NCBI GenBank assembly: GCA_025356795.1
Contig: JANXRR010000132.1
Coordinates: 1 to 5,364, forward strand
Direction of reading: 5' to 3'
DNA length: 5,364 bases
From: Bacteroidia bacterium
GTDB lineage: Bacteria > Bacteroidota > Bacteroidia > Cytophagales > Cyclobacteriaceae
The notes beneath the pieces were generated by a model. The model ran no database searches. It was not told the origin of the DNA and worked only from the letters and a program-made list of their open reading frames with translations. Positions 1 through 5,364 of the stretch are shown here, one piece after another. The stretch's first letter is position 1. Every line of letters begins with the position of its first letter. The position numbers and the translations under genes are program-made.

Positions 1-599
1 CCTGGCTCAGTAGTAACTTTTACCTTAATCCTGTCGGACAATACTTTTGTGCCGCCTGTAACAGAACTTTTATCGCCTCCAGCTTCACGTATCACAGGGG
101 CACTTTCGCCTGTAATTGCACTTTCGTCAATAGTGGCAATGCCTTCTATAATTTCACCATCCATCGGTATAATATCCCCTGTTTCGCATAGAAATATTTC
201 TCCCTTTTTCAGTAATGAAGAGTTTACAATTGTTACCTGATAATTTTTTTGTTGTAGGTTACCCACTATCAATTTAGCGGGCGTTTCTTCTCTTGTTTTA
301 CGAAGGCTGTTTGCTTGGGCTTTACCTCTCGCTTCGGCAATAGCTTCTGCGAAGTTGGCAAACAAAAGCGTTATAAAAAGAATACATGTTATGATCAAAT
401 TATAAGCAAAGCTACCTTGATTTTTCTCTCCTATAATGATCCACACGCATACACTTATCATTACCAACGTTCCGATCCAAACAGTGAACATTACTGGATT
501 GCGAAACATTTTTGCTGGACTCAGTTTGATGAAGGATTCTCTCAGTGCTTCTTGCACCAATTCCTTTTGGAAGAGCTTATTATTTTTATAGTTTTGCAT
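1..599 (-). CDS. kdpB: KdpB, potassium-transporting ATPase ATP-binding subunit (partial, N-terminal 199 codons)
   Basis: KdpB is the P-type ATPase subunit of the KdpFABC high-affinity K+ pump in the inner membrane; it hydrolyses ATP to power uptake through KdpA. The window holds the N-terminal 199 residues; the rest, including the DKTGT phosphorylation site, lies beyond base 1. Visible features are a cytosolic N-terminus beginning MQNYKNNKLF, the family segment FRNPVMFTVWIGTL (first membrane helix), a second hydrophobic stretch ending in LLFANFAEAIAEARGKAQA, and the actuator domain with GDIIPMDGEIIEG and the TGES loop at residues 163-166. In E. coli the serine of TGES (S162) is an inhibitory phosphorylation site; S166 is the equivalent here. 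The ATG at 597-599 follows the kdpA stop by 10 bases with no Shine-Dalgarno sequence, consistent with one kdpFABC transcript. There is no frame disruption in the visible part. Confidence 0.97.
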   Translation of the reverse strand, partial: MQNYKNNKLFQKELVQEALRESFIKLSPAKMFRNPVMFTVWIGTLVMISVCVWIIIGEKNQGSFAYNLIITCILFITLLFANFAEAIAEARGKAQANSLRKTREETPAKLIVGNLQQKNYQVTIVNSSLLKKGEIFLCETGDIIPMDGEIIEGIATIDESAITGESAPVIREAGGDKSSVTGGTKVLSDRIKVKVTTEP

Positions 600-609
600 T
601 TTTTGAGTA

Positions 610-2310
610 TTAATAAATCGAGAAGTATTCAGCGATTGGGCCTAAAGCCAGTGCTGGAAAAAATGAAAGCGCTGCAATGATAGCGATCACAGCAAAAATC
701 ATAAGCCCAAATGTGGCAGTGTCTGTTTTAAGTGTACCAGCACTTTCAGGGATATACTTTTTATTTGCTAAAATCCCAGCAATGGCTACTGGCCCGATGA
801 TTGGTAAATAGCGTGCTAAAACCATCACTAAGCCACACATGATATTCCAAAAGGGTGTATTGTCGCCCAAGCCTTCAAAACCGCTACCGTTATTTGCACT
901 TGAAGAAGTGAACTCATAAAGCATTTCACTGAATCCGTGATAGCTTGGGTTGTTCAACCAGCTTGCATATTCAGCCGAATTATGTGCATATAAATAGCTT
1001 GATACTGCTGTGCTGGTTAGAATGAGAAAAGGATGGAGAAGGGCAATGATCATGGCTATCTTCATTTCCTTTGCTTCAATTTTTTTGCCTAAAAATTCAG
1101 GCGTGCGCCCCACCATAAGACCGCTAATGAACACTGCTAGAATGATGAAAATATAAAAGTTGAGCAAGCCAACACCCACACCTCCATAAAACACATTTAC
1201 CATCATGCCCAACAACGTAAACATTCCCGAAAGGGGAGTAAGGCTATCGTGCATGGCATTAACCGACCCGTTGCTGGTTACTGTTGTATTGATGGCCCAA
1301 TAGGCGGAAGCTGCTGCGCCAAACCTTACTTCCTTACCCTCCATACTGCCCAACGATTGAGCAATTCCTAATTTTGCAATTGCTGGATTGCCTTTCATTT
1401 CTAAGATCACAGTAGGGATAACCAAAAGAAAAAAGCCAATCGTCATTACACCGAAAATCGTCCATGCCAATTTTCTTCTTTTCAGCACATAACCCAATGC
1501 GAAAATCATGGCTATAGGAATTAAAAAGATGGACACAGTCTCGATGATGTTTGTAAAGTAGGAAGGGTTCTCAAAAGGATGGGCGGAGTTAGGGCCAAAA
1601 AATCCTCCTCCGTTCGTACCTATTTGCTTGATGGCAACAAAGGCCGCCACTGGACCCCGACTAACGTTAACTGTGTCTCCTTGTAAGGTGGTAACCTTGT
1701 GCTTCCCTTCAAAGGTCATTGGCGCGCCATTAAAAACCAACATAATCGCAATGATCAGGGCAATTGGAAATAAGATACGTGTACAACTTCTTACGAAAAG
1801 AAAATAGAAGTTGCCCAGTCTATCGGTTTCCTTCTCTTTCATAGCAATGAATAACACTGCGCAAATAGCAATGCCACATCCGGCACTGATGAATTGGAAT
1901 AACATCAACACAAGCTGACCTAAGTATGATATACCAGACTCTCCGGAGTAGTGTTGCAGATTTGTATTGGAGATAAAACTTATGGATGTATTAAAAGCTA
2001 AGTCCGCACTCATAGAAGGATTAGCATCTGGATTGAGAGGCAGCCACGTCATGTTAGTGAGCACAAACATAGCCAACAAAAACCAAACGAGATTGATAGT
2101 AAGTAAAGCTACCAAATGTTGCTTCCAAGTCATTTCCTTGGTAGGATCAATTCCACCAACCCTATAAAATATTTTATCCAGAGGATCGAAGATAAAATCC
2201 AACCAAGCTGCTTCCTTAGTAAATAATTTTCCGATGTATCTTCCAAGGGGAATAGCCAGTAAGACTACTACCGCATACATAAATGTAATTCCGATTATTT
2301 CTGTATTCAT
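610..2310 (-). CDS. kdpA: KdpA, potassium-transporting ATPase potassium-binding subunit
   Basis: KdpA is the channel-like subunit of KdpFABC that selects and binds K+ in the inner membrane; it belongs to the superfamily of K+ transporters with four pore loops. The protein is 566 aa, close to the 557 aa of E. coli KdpA, and appears complete. All four selectivity loops are visible: NTSISFISNTNLQHYSGE (about 107-124), IGTNGGGFFG (230-239), TTVTSNGSVNAM (342-353) and TSSSANNGSGFEGL (468-481). Many hydrophobic segments alternate with short polar loops, as expected for a ten-helix protein. The ATG at 2308-2310 is 9 bases after the kdpF stop, and the TAA at 610-612 is 10 bases before kdpB, so kdpF, kdpA and kdpB are surely co-transcribed. 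No Shine-Dalgarno sequence is seen. The family assignment is secure. Confidence 0.98.
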   Translation of the reverse strand: MNTEIIGITFMYAVVVLLAIPLGRYIGKLFTKEAAWLDFIFDPLDKIFYRVGGIDPTKEMTWKQHLVALLTINLVWFLLAMFVLTNMTWLPLNPDANPSMSADLAFNTSISFISNTNLQHYSGESGISYLGQLVLMLFQFISAGCGIAICAVLFIAMKEKETDRLGNFYFLFVRSCTRILFPIALIIAIMLVFNGAPMTFEGKHKVTTLQGDTVNVSRGPVAAFVAIKQIGTNGGGFFGPNSAHPFENPSYFTNIIETVSIFLIPIAMIFALGYVLKRRKLAWTIFGVMTIGFFLLVIPTVILEMKGNPAIAKLGIAQSLGSMEGKEVRFGAAASAYWAINTTVTSNGSVNAMHDSLTPLSGMFTLLGMMVNVFYGGVGVGLLNFYIFIILAVFISGLMVGRTPEFLGKKIEAKEMKIAMIIALLHPFLILTSTAVSSYLYAHNSAEYASWLNNPSYHGFSEMLYEFTSSSANNGSGFEGLGDNTPFWNIMCGLVMVLARYLPIIGPVAIAGILANKKYIPESAGTLKTDTATFGLMIFAVIAIIAALSFFPALALGPIAEYFSIY

Positions 2311-2319
2311 TTTGAAGTG

Positions 2320-2397
2320 TTAAAATTTTTCGGGTTTAATTAACACGTAGCACATGTAGATAAACACGGCAATGGAAATGATAAATAATGCTATCAT
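2320..2397 (-). CDS. kdpF: KdpF, small membrane subunit of the potassium-transporting ATPase
   Basis: This 25-residue ORF encodes a single membrane helix (MIALFIISIAVFIYMCYVLI) followed by the short tail KPEKF and a TAA stop. KdpF in E. coli is a 29-residue one-helix peptide that binds and stabilises the KdpABC complex and ends in a comparable INAEAF tail. Size, hydrophobicity, the terminal E-x-F and the position 9 bases before kdpA all agree with KdpF. The gene is easily missed because of its size. The ATG at 2395-2397 is the first in-frame start and has no Shine-Dalgarno sequence, like its neighbours. Confidence 0.9.
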   Translation of the reverse strand: MIALFIISIAVFIYMCYVLIKPEKF

Positions 2398-2421
2398 AGA
2401 TTTAGATTTTTTCAAAGTAGT

Positions 2422-2484
2422 TTAGGCGCGGTAAAAAAGAACCAAGAAGGCAAGCCCTGTGGAGACAAGAATGTAGAGATTCAT
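2422..2484 (-). CDS. Possible 20-residue hydrophobic peptide at the head of the kdp operon
   Basis: The ORF starts with ATG at 2482-2484 and stops with TAA at 2422-2424. The peptide begins MNLYILVSTG, continues LAFLVLF and ends YRA, so nearly all of it is one short hydrophobic helix with a positively charged residue near the C-terminus. It lies 24 bases before kdpF and would be the first translated frame of the kdp transcript if the sigma54 promoter candidate at 2520-2536 is right (predicted leader about 26 nt). I recognise no family. It may be an extra small subunit of the Kdp complex, a KdpF-like duplicate, or a leader peptide affecting translation downstream. It could also be a chance ORF; the evidence is position, composition and start/stop only. 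Confidence 0.5.
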   Translation of the reverse strand: MNLYILVSTGLAFLVLFYRA

Positions 2485-2519
2485 AAGGTTAAGGATTCAG
2501 TTTAAATTTTAAACCAGTC

Positions 2520-2536
2520 TACAAACCCCCAACCAA
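2520..2536 (-). promoter_or_regulatory. Candidate sigma54 promoter of the kdp operon
   Basis: On the minus strand the sequence reads TTGGTTGGGGGTTTGTA. Against the sigma54 consensus YTGGCACGrNNNTTGCW it keeps the -24 TTGG, the G/R at consensus positions 8-9, and the -12 TTG with a final W. The spacing between the -24 GG and the -12 G is exactly 10 bases. The departures are TTG instead of CAC after the GG and T instead of C after the -12 G. Transcription would start near 2509, about 26 nt before the ATG at 2484. The adjacent upstream gene encodes a sigma54 activator with an intact GAFTGA motif, which is the main reason to take the match seriously. Confidence 0.5.
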
Positions 2537-2551
2537 TTTTAGATAGCGTGG

Positions 2552-2577
2552 CTAATCCCTTGATGGAAAGGGGCTAG
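2552..2577. promoter_or_regulatory. Inverted repeat upstream of the kdp promoter candidate (possible activator site)
   Basis: Minus-strand arms CTAGCCCCTT and AAGGGATTAG flank a 6-base centre (TCCATC); 8 of 10 positions are symmetric. It lies about 43-68 bases upstream of the predicted start at 2509. A dyad is the expected form of a binding site for a dimeric Fis-type HTH such as that of the neighbouring regulator, though this one is closer to the promoter than typical sigma54 enhancers. As RNA it could also fold into a hairpin, but no T-run follows it on the minus strand, so it is unlikely to terminate the regulator transcript. Confidence 0.35.
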
Positions 2578-2609
2578 AGCAGTTTTTGGTTTTTAATATG
2601 GTGAATGAT

Positions 2610-2649
2610 CCTATCGTTTTGAAAGGGTTCATTGTAGCGTTTCGATAGG
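2610..2649. promoter_or_regulatory. Spaced inverted repeat CCTATCG / CGATAGG just after the regulator stop
   Basis: Perfect 7-base arms at 2610-2616 and 2643-2649 are separated by 26 bases. The right arm begins 2 bases beyond the regulator's stop codon at 2651-2653. Relative to the predicted kdp start the element lies about 101-140 bases upstream, the usual distance for sigma54 enhancer sites. It may be a pair of half-sites or a loose 3' stem-loop of the regulator mRNA. There is no downstream T-run to make a classical intrinsic terminator. Confidence 0.3.
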
Positions 2650-2650
2650 G

Positions 2651-3994
2651 TCATATAAGCTGATACTCGTCCAGCTTTCGATAAAGTGTTGTAAGAGCAA
2701 TGTTCAGCAAACGAGCAGTCTCTGTTTTATTGCCATTGGCATAATTCAACACTTTTTGGATATGAATTTTCTCAGCACTTGTTAGATCGAAAGCACTTAG
2801 TTGTTTTGTGCTTGATGATTGTTCTCTCTTTTCAAAATTAAGGGGAAGACTTTCAATATCTATTTCGTTGCCTTCCGTTAAAATTACACTTCGCTCAATC
2901 ACATTTTTTAGTTCTCGGATGTTACCTTTCCAGGAATGTAATTTAAGGGAGTCAATATATGAATGGGATAGACTACTAATTTTCTTATTTGTCTTTCTTG
3001 TAAAGAAATGAAGAAAATGAATTGACAATTCTTCGATGTCGATCGCCCGCTCTCTTAAGGATGGAAGTTGAATTTGAAAGGCCGATATCCTGTAGAATAA
3101 ATCTTCTCTAAAACGTGCCGCTTCTATTTCTTTTTGTAAATCGCGATTGGTGGCAGCAATAATTCTTACGTTAATTTTTGTTGTTTTGCTATCACCAACT
3201 TTTAGATATTCTTGTGCCTCCAAAACCCTTAATAATTTAGCTTGCAAGTCCAATGGCATTTCGCCAATCTCGTCAAGAAATACAGTGCCGTTATTAGCTT
3301 CTTCAAAAATTCCTTTTGAGTCTTTGATAGCTCCTGTGAAGGCGCCAGCTTTGTGCCCAAATAATTCATTTTCTAATAATTCTTTGCTAAATGCCGAGCA
3401 GTTAACAGCAATAAAATTGAATTTATTTCTTGTGCTGGCCGCATGTATGGCTTGTGCGAAAACTTCTTTACCAGTTCCGGTTTCACCTGTTAGTAGCACT
3501 GTAGCATCTGTTATTGAAACTTTTCGGGCAGCTTCGATGGCCGACTTTATAACTTTCGATTTGCCTAGAATGCTTTCGAAGGAATATTTGTTGCCTAATT
3601 GTTTTTCCAACTGTTGTACCCGTTTGGAAAGCTCAACTTTTTCGATAACCCTGTTGAGAAGCGGAATTATTTTGTTATTATCATCACCTTTAATGATATA
3701 GTCGAAAGCTCCATTTTTTATTGCCTGAACTCCATCGGGTATATTTCCATAAGCTGTCAACAAGATAATTTCAGTTCTTGGATGGTTGTCTTTTATTAAC
3801 TTTATCAAGTCAACACCATTCCCATCAGGAAGCTTAACATCGCAAAGCACAACATCAATGTCTGATTGTTCAAGTTTTTTTAAACCAGATTTGGCATCAC
3901 TCGCCTGATACACCTCAAATCCTTCCAAGCTAATAATTTTCGCTAATAGTGCTCTTAGCTTTTCTTCATCATCAATAATTAGTATTGTTTTCAA
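2651..3994 (-). CDS. NtrC-family sigma54-dependent response regulator (receiver, AAA+, Fis-type HTH)
   Basis: The 447-residue protein is a complete two-component transcriptional activator. The receiver domain (about 1-120) has the acidic pair D9/D10 after MKTILI, phospho-acceptor D52 in VVLCDVKLPDGNG, T80 and K102. The sigma54-interaction AAA+ domain (about 140-370) has Walker A GETGTGKE (170-177), GAFTGA (217-222), Walker B GTVFLDEIGE (236-245), the REDLFYRI segment (296-303) and the GNIREL region (357-362). The C-terminal Fis-type HTH spans about 405-447 (NGNKTETARLLNIALTTLYRKL). The start is TTG at 3992-3994: an in-frame TAA lies three codons upstream, a purine-rich AAAGAGA precedes it, and any later start would cut the receiver. 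It sits 166 bases upstream of the kdp genes on the same strand, so kdp is the likely target. No partner kinase is in the window. E. coli KdpE is OmpR-type, so the name kdpE is not applied. Confidence 0.95.
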   Translation of the reverse strand: MKTILIIDDEEKLRALLAKIISLEGFEVYQASDAKSGLKKLEQSDIDVVLCDVKLPDGNGVDLIKLIKDNHPRTEIILLTAYGNIPDGVQAIKNGAFDYIIKGDDNNKIIPLLNRVIEKVELSKRVQQLEKQLGNKYSFESILGKSKVIKSAIEAARKVSITDATVLLTGETGTGKEVFAQAIHAASTRNKFNFIAVNCSAFSKELLENELFGHKAGAFTGAIKDSKGIFEEANNGTVFLDEIGEMPLDLQAKLLRVLEAQEYLKVGDSKTTKINVRIIAATNRDLQKEIEAARFREDLFYRISAFQIQLPSLRERAIDIEELSIHFLHFFTRKTNKKISSLSHSYIDSLKLHSWKGNIRELKNVIERSVILTEGNEIDIESLPLNFEKREQSSSTKQLSAFDLTSAEKIHIQKVLNYANGNKTETARLLNIALTTLYRKLDEYQLI

Positions 3995-4054
3995 ATCTCT
4001 TTATCCAATTATTTTGCAAATTAACATTTCGAACTTAATCATGGTCATACCTAC

Positions 4055-4082
4055 ATTAAATTGAAATAAATTTGAATTTAAT
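4055..4082. promoter_or_regulatory. AT-rich dyad overlapping a Bacteroidota-type -7 box between divergent genes
   Basis: The plus strand reads ATTAAATT, G, AAAT, then AA, then ATTT, G, AATTTAAT. Twelve of 13 positions per arm are symmetric about the central AA; only the G/G pair fails. Inside it, TAAATTTG at 4067-4074 (plus) matches the Bacteroidota -7 consensus TAnnTTTG exactly. I see no convincing -33 TTG at the right spacing. If used, it would start the GH130 transcript near 4081 with a leader of about 160 nt. An operator overlapping a promoter is one reading; chance in AT-rich DNA is another. Nothing else firm is seen in the 3995-4241 gap. Confidence 0.3.
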
Positions 4083-4241
4083 ATATACTGTTAATTCATT
4101 ATGTGATTTGTATAATAGTTCCATAAGTTAGTACAACACATCCGCAAATAAGATTTCTCAATTTTACACTCCGACCTCAAGCAGAATAGAATTTCGCTAG
4201 TTAGGCGAGTATTATTTTCCTTTTTGAGCTTTTGGTTAATC

Positions 4242-5273
4242 ATGATTGACATAAAAAAGGAAGGAGTGCTTTTGCGGAAAACAGATCTCGCTTTTGAAAA
4301 TGAAGGAGTTTTAAATCCTGCAGCAATAAGAGAAGGTGATATTGTTCACCTTTTTTATCGAGCTGTGCAAGAAGGAAATCATTCTACCATTGGTTATTGT
4401 AGGCTAAAGAATGCTTTGGAAGTCGATTTTCGAAGTAATGTTCCCATCCTTATACCTGAATACGACTACGAATCTCAAGGATTGGAAGATCCTCGTGTCG
4501 TTAAGATTGATGATGTTTATTATTTAAGCTACACCGCTTACGATGGAGTGAATGCATTAGGTGCCTTGGCTACTTCTAAGGATTTAATTCATTTTAAGAA
4601 ACATGGGTTAATAGTCCCTAAAATCACCTATCAAAATTTTGCCCGTTTATTGGTTCTAAAACAATCCACCCAAAAATATCTGCATTATAATGAACATGAA
4701 CGCGCCACCGAAACACATGGCAAGCAGCAATTTCTTTGGGATAAAAATCTTATTTTTTTTCCAAAAAGAATAAACGGTAAACTCTTGTTTTTACATCGCA
4801 TCAAACCTGACATTCAAATTATTGTTTCAGTAGAAGACCTTCATGATTTAACAGACAAATTCTGGTCTGAATATTTTCTTCATTTAGACAAACACATTAT
4901 TTTATCTCCTAAGTACTCACATGAGAAGAGTTATCTAGGTGGCGGCTGCCCACCTATAGAAACGTCCGAGGGCTGGGTGCTTATCTATCATGGTGTACAT
5001 GATTCCGCACAGGGTTATATCTATTCGGCTTGTGTTGCCTTACTTGACTTACATAATCCCCAACTTGAAGTTGCTCGTCTCCCTTATCCATTATTTAAAC
5101 CAGAACTGGTTTGGGAACTTAAAGGTGAAGTTAGTAATGTTTGTTTTCCCACGGGTGCCGTTGTATTTGTTGATACCCTTTATATCTATTACGGTGCGGC
5201 AGATGAGCGCATTGCAACCGTATCATTGAGTTTATCTGCTCTGTTAAAAGAATTACTTCTAAATAAAATATAA
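4242..5273 (+). CDS. GH130 family protein: beta-mannoside phosphorylase or related glycosidase
   Basis: GH130 enzymes cleave beta-mannosides by phosphorolysis, releasing alpha-mannose 1-phosphate, or in some subfamilies by hydrolysis. Numbering from the ATG at 4242 (343 aa), visible motifs are FENEGVLNPA (18-27), GLEDPR (80-85) with D83 as the expected catalytic acid, a FPKRINGK segment (173-180) followed by HRI (185-187), GGGCPPI (233-239), YHG (249-251), CFPTGAV (301-307) and YYGAAD (316-321), spread over a five-bladed beta-propeller-sized chain. No signal peptide is visible, so it is probably cytoplasmic. An in-frame TTG at 4224 would add MSFWLI; the ATG is preferred because the family-like sequence begins at MIDIKKEGVLL and neither start has a Shine-Dalgarno sequence. 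Basic and His residues in the HRI and YHG motifs favour phosphorolysis, but substrate and mode cannot be settled by eye. It overlaps the next frame by one base. Confidence 0.88.
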   Translation: MIDIKKEGVLLRKTDLAFENEGVLNPAAIREGDIVHLFYRAVQEGNHSTIGYCRLKNALEVDFRSNVPILIPEYDYESQGLEDPRVVKIDDVYYLSYTAYDGVNALGALATSKDLIHFKKHGLIVPKITYQNFARLLVLKQSTQKYLHYNEHERATETHGKQQFLWDKNLIFFPKRINGKLLFLHRIKPDIQIIVSVEDLHDLTDKFWSEYFLHLDKHIILSPKYSHEKSYLGGGCPPIETSEGWVLIYHGVHDSAQGYIYSACVALLDLHNPQLEVARLPYPLFKPELVWELKGEVSNVCFPTGAVVFVDTLYIYYGAADERIATVSLSLSALLKELLLNKI

Positions 5274-5364
5274 TGGAAACAATAATGATACCCACGCGGG
5301 AAACAAAGCCATCTATTGCAACTAAGTTTGTTTCTAAGAAAATTAATCATCCGGTATCCGATTT
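5273..5364 (+). CDS. Unidentified protein, N-terminal fragment, translationally overlapping the GH130 gene
   Basis: An open frame starts with the ATG of the TAATG overlap at the GH130 stop codon and runs to the window edge (30 codons plus 2 bases). It begins METIMIPTRETKPSIATKF and is followed by VSKKINHPVSDF. The N-terminus is polar and basic, with no signal peptide or membrane segment. I do not recognise the family from this much. The overlap suggests coupled translation with GH130 and hence a related role, for example another carbohydrate-active or sugar-handling protein, but that is inference from position only. Confidence 0.65.
   Translation, partial: METIMIPTRETKPSIATKFVSKKINHPVSD

Noticed and set aside
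315..680. Plus-strand ORF of 121 codons
   Set aside because: It lies antisense to kdpB and the end of kdpA, whose protein motifs are unmistakable; its translation resembles no protein family.
2552..2577. The dyad as an intrinsic terminator for the regulator gene
   Set aside because: No T-run follows on the minus strand, and it lies about 75 bases beyond the stop.
3147..3701. Plus-strand ORF of 184 codons
   Set aside because: It is antisense to the AAA+ domain of the regulator, where Walker A, GAFTGA and Walker B are encoded on the minus strand; its composition is that of a shadow frame.
3992..4008. Sigma54-like TTGG on the minus strand before the regulator
   Set aside because: The following TTG places its G 12 rather than 10 bases after the GG, so the -24/-12 spacing is wrong, and it would overlap the start codon.
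4111..4116. TATAAT as a sigma70-style -10 box for the GH130 gene
   Set aside because: The hexamer 17 bases upstream (CTGTTA) is a poor -35, and Bacteroidota primary-sigma promoters use a different -7/-33 pattern.
4194..4208. Small hairpin TCGC/GCGA followed by a T-rich stretch, as an attenuator before GH130
   Set aside because: The stem is only 4 base pairs, or 6 with a bulge and a 2-base loop, and the T-rich stretch is interrupted; too weak to claim.
4224..4241. TTG start extending the GH130 protein by MSFWLI
   Set aside because: No ribosome-binding sequence supports it and the family-like N-terminus begins at the ATG at 4242.
4232..4250. Sigma54-like TTGG...TTGACA on the plus strand at the GH130 start
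   Set aside because: The spacing is 12 rather than 10 bases and the element overlaps the start codon.

Overview
The window looks like chromosome from an AT-rich member of the Bacteroidota. This rests on base composition, on start codons that mostly lack a Shine-Dalgarno sequence, on protein flavour, and on a Bacteroidota-type -7 box (TAAATTTG) in one intergenic region. I cannot place it to genus.

Layout. Positions 1-2484 (minus strand) hold the front of a high-affinity potassium-uptake operon, read right to left: a possible 20-residue membrane peptide (2422-2484), kdpF (2320-2397, 25 aa), kdpA (610-2310) and the first 199 codons of kdpB (runs off the left edge at base 1). Upstream of it, on the same strand, is a complete NtrC-type response regulator (2651-3994, TTG start) with receiver, sigma54-activating AAA+ (intact GAFTGA) and Fis-type HTH domains. 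The 166 bases between regulator and operon (2485-2650) carry a good sigma54 promoter candidate about 26 nt before the first small ORF, plus two dyads further upstream where an enhancer-binding protein would be expected to sit. On the plus strand, a GH130 beta-mannoside phosphorylase/hydrolase (4242-5273) is transcribed divergently from the regulator. A second reading frame starts in its stop codon (TAATG) and leaves the window on the right.

Working model. A sensor kinase outside the window phosphorylates D52 of the regulator. The regulator then drives RNA polymerase-sigma54 at the kdp promoter, giving the KdpFABC pump. This differs from the textbook KdpD/KdpE arrangement, where KdpE is an OmpR-type regulator acting with sigma70. 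The GH130 gene and its overlapping partner look like a separate intracellular mannoside-metabolism unit with no evident link to potassium.

The most interesting parts are the predicted sigma54 control of kdp and the unannotated small hydrophobic ORF ahead of kdpF. No mobile elements, CRISPR arrays, tRNA or rRNA genes were seen.
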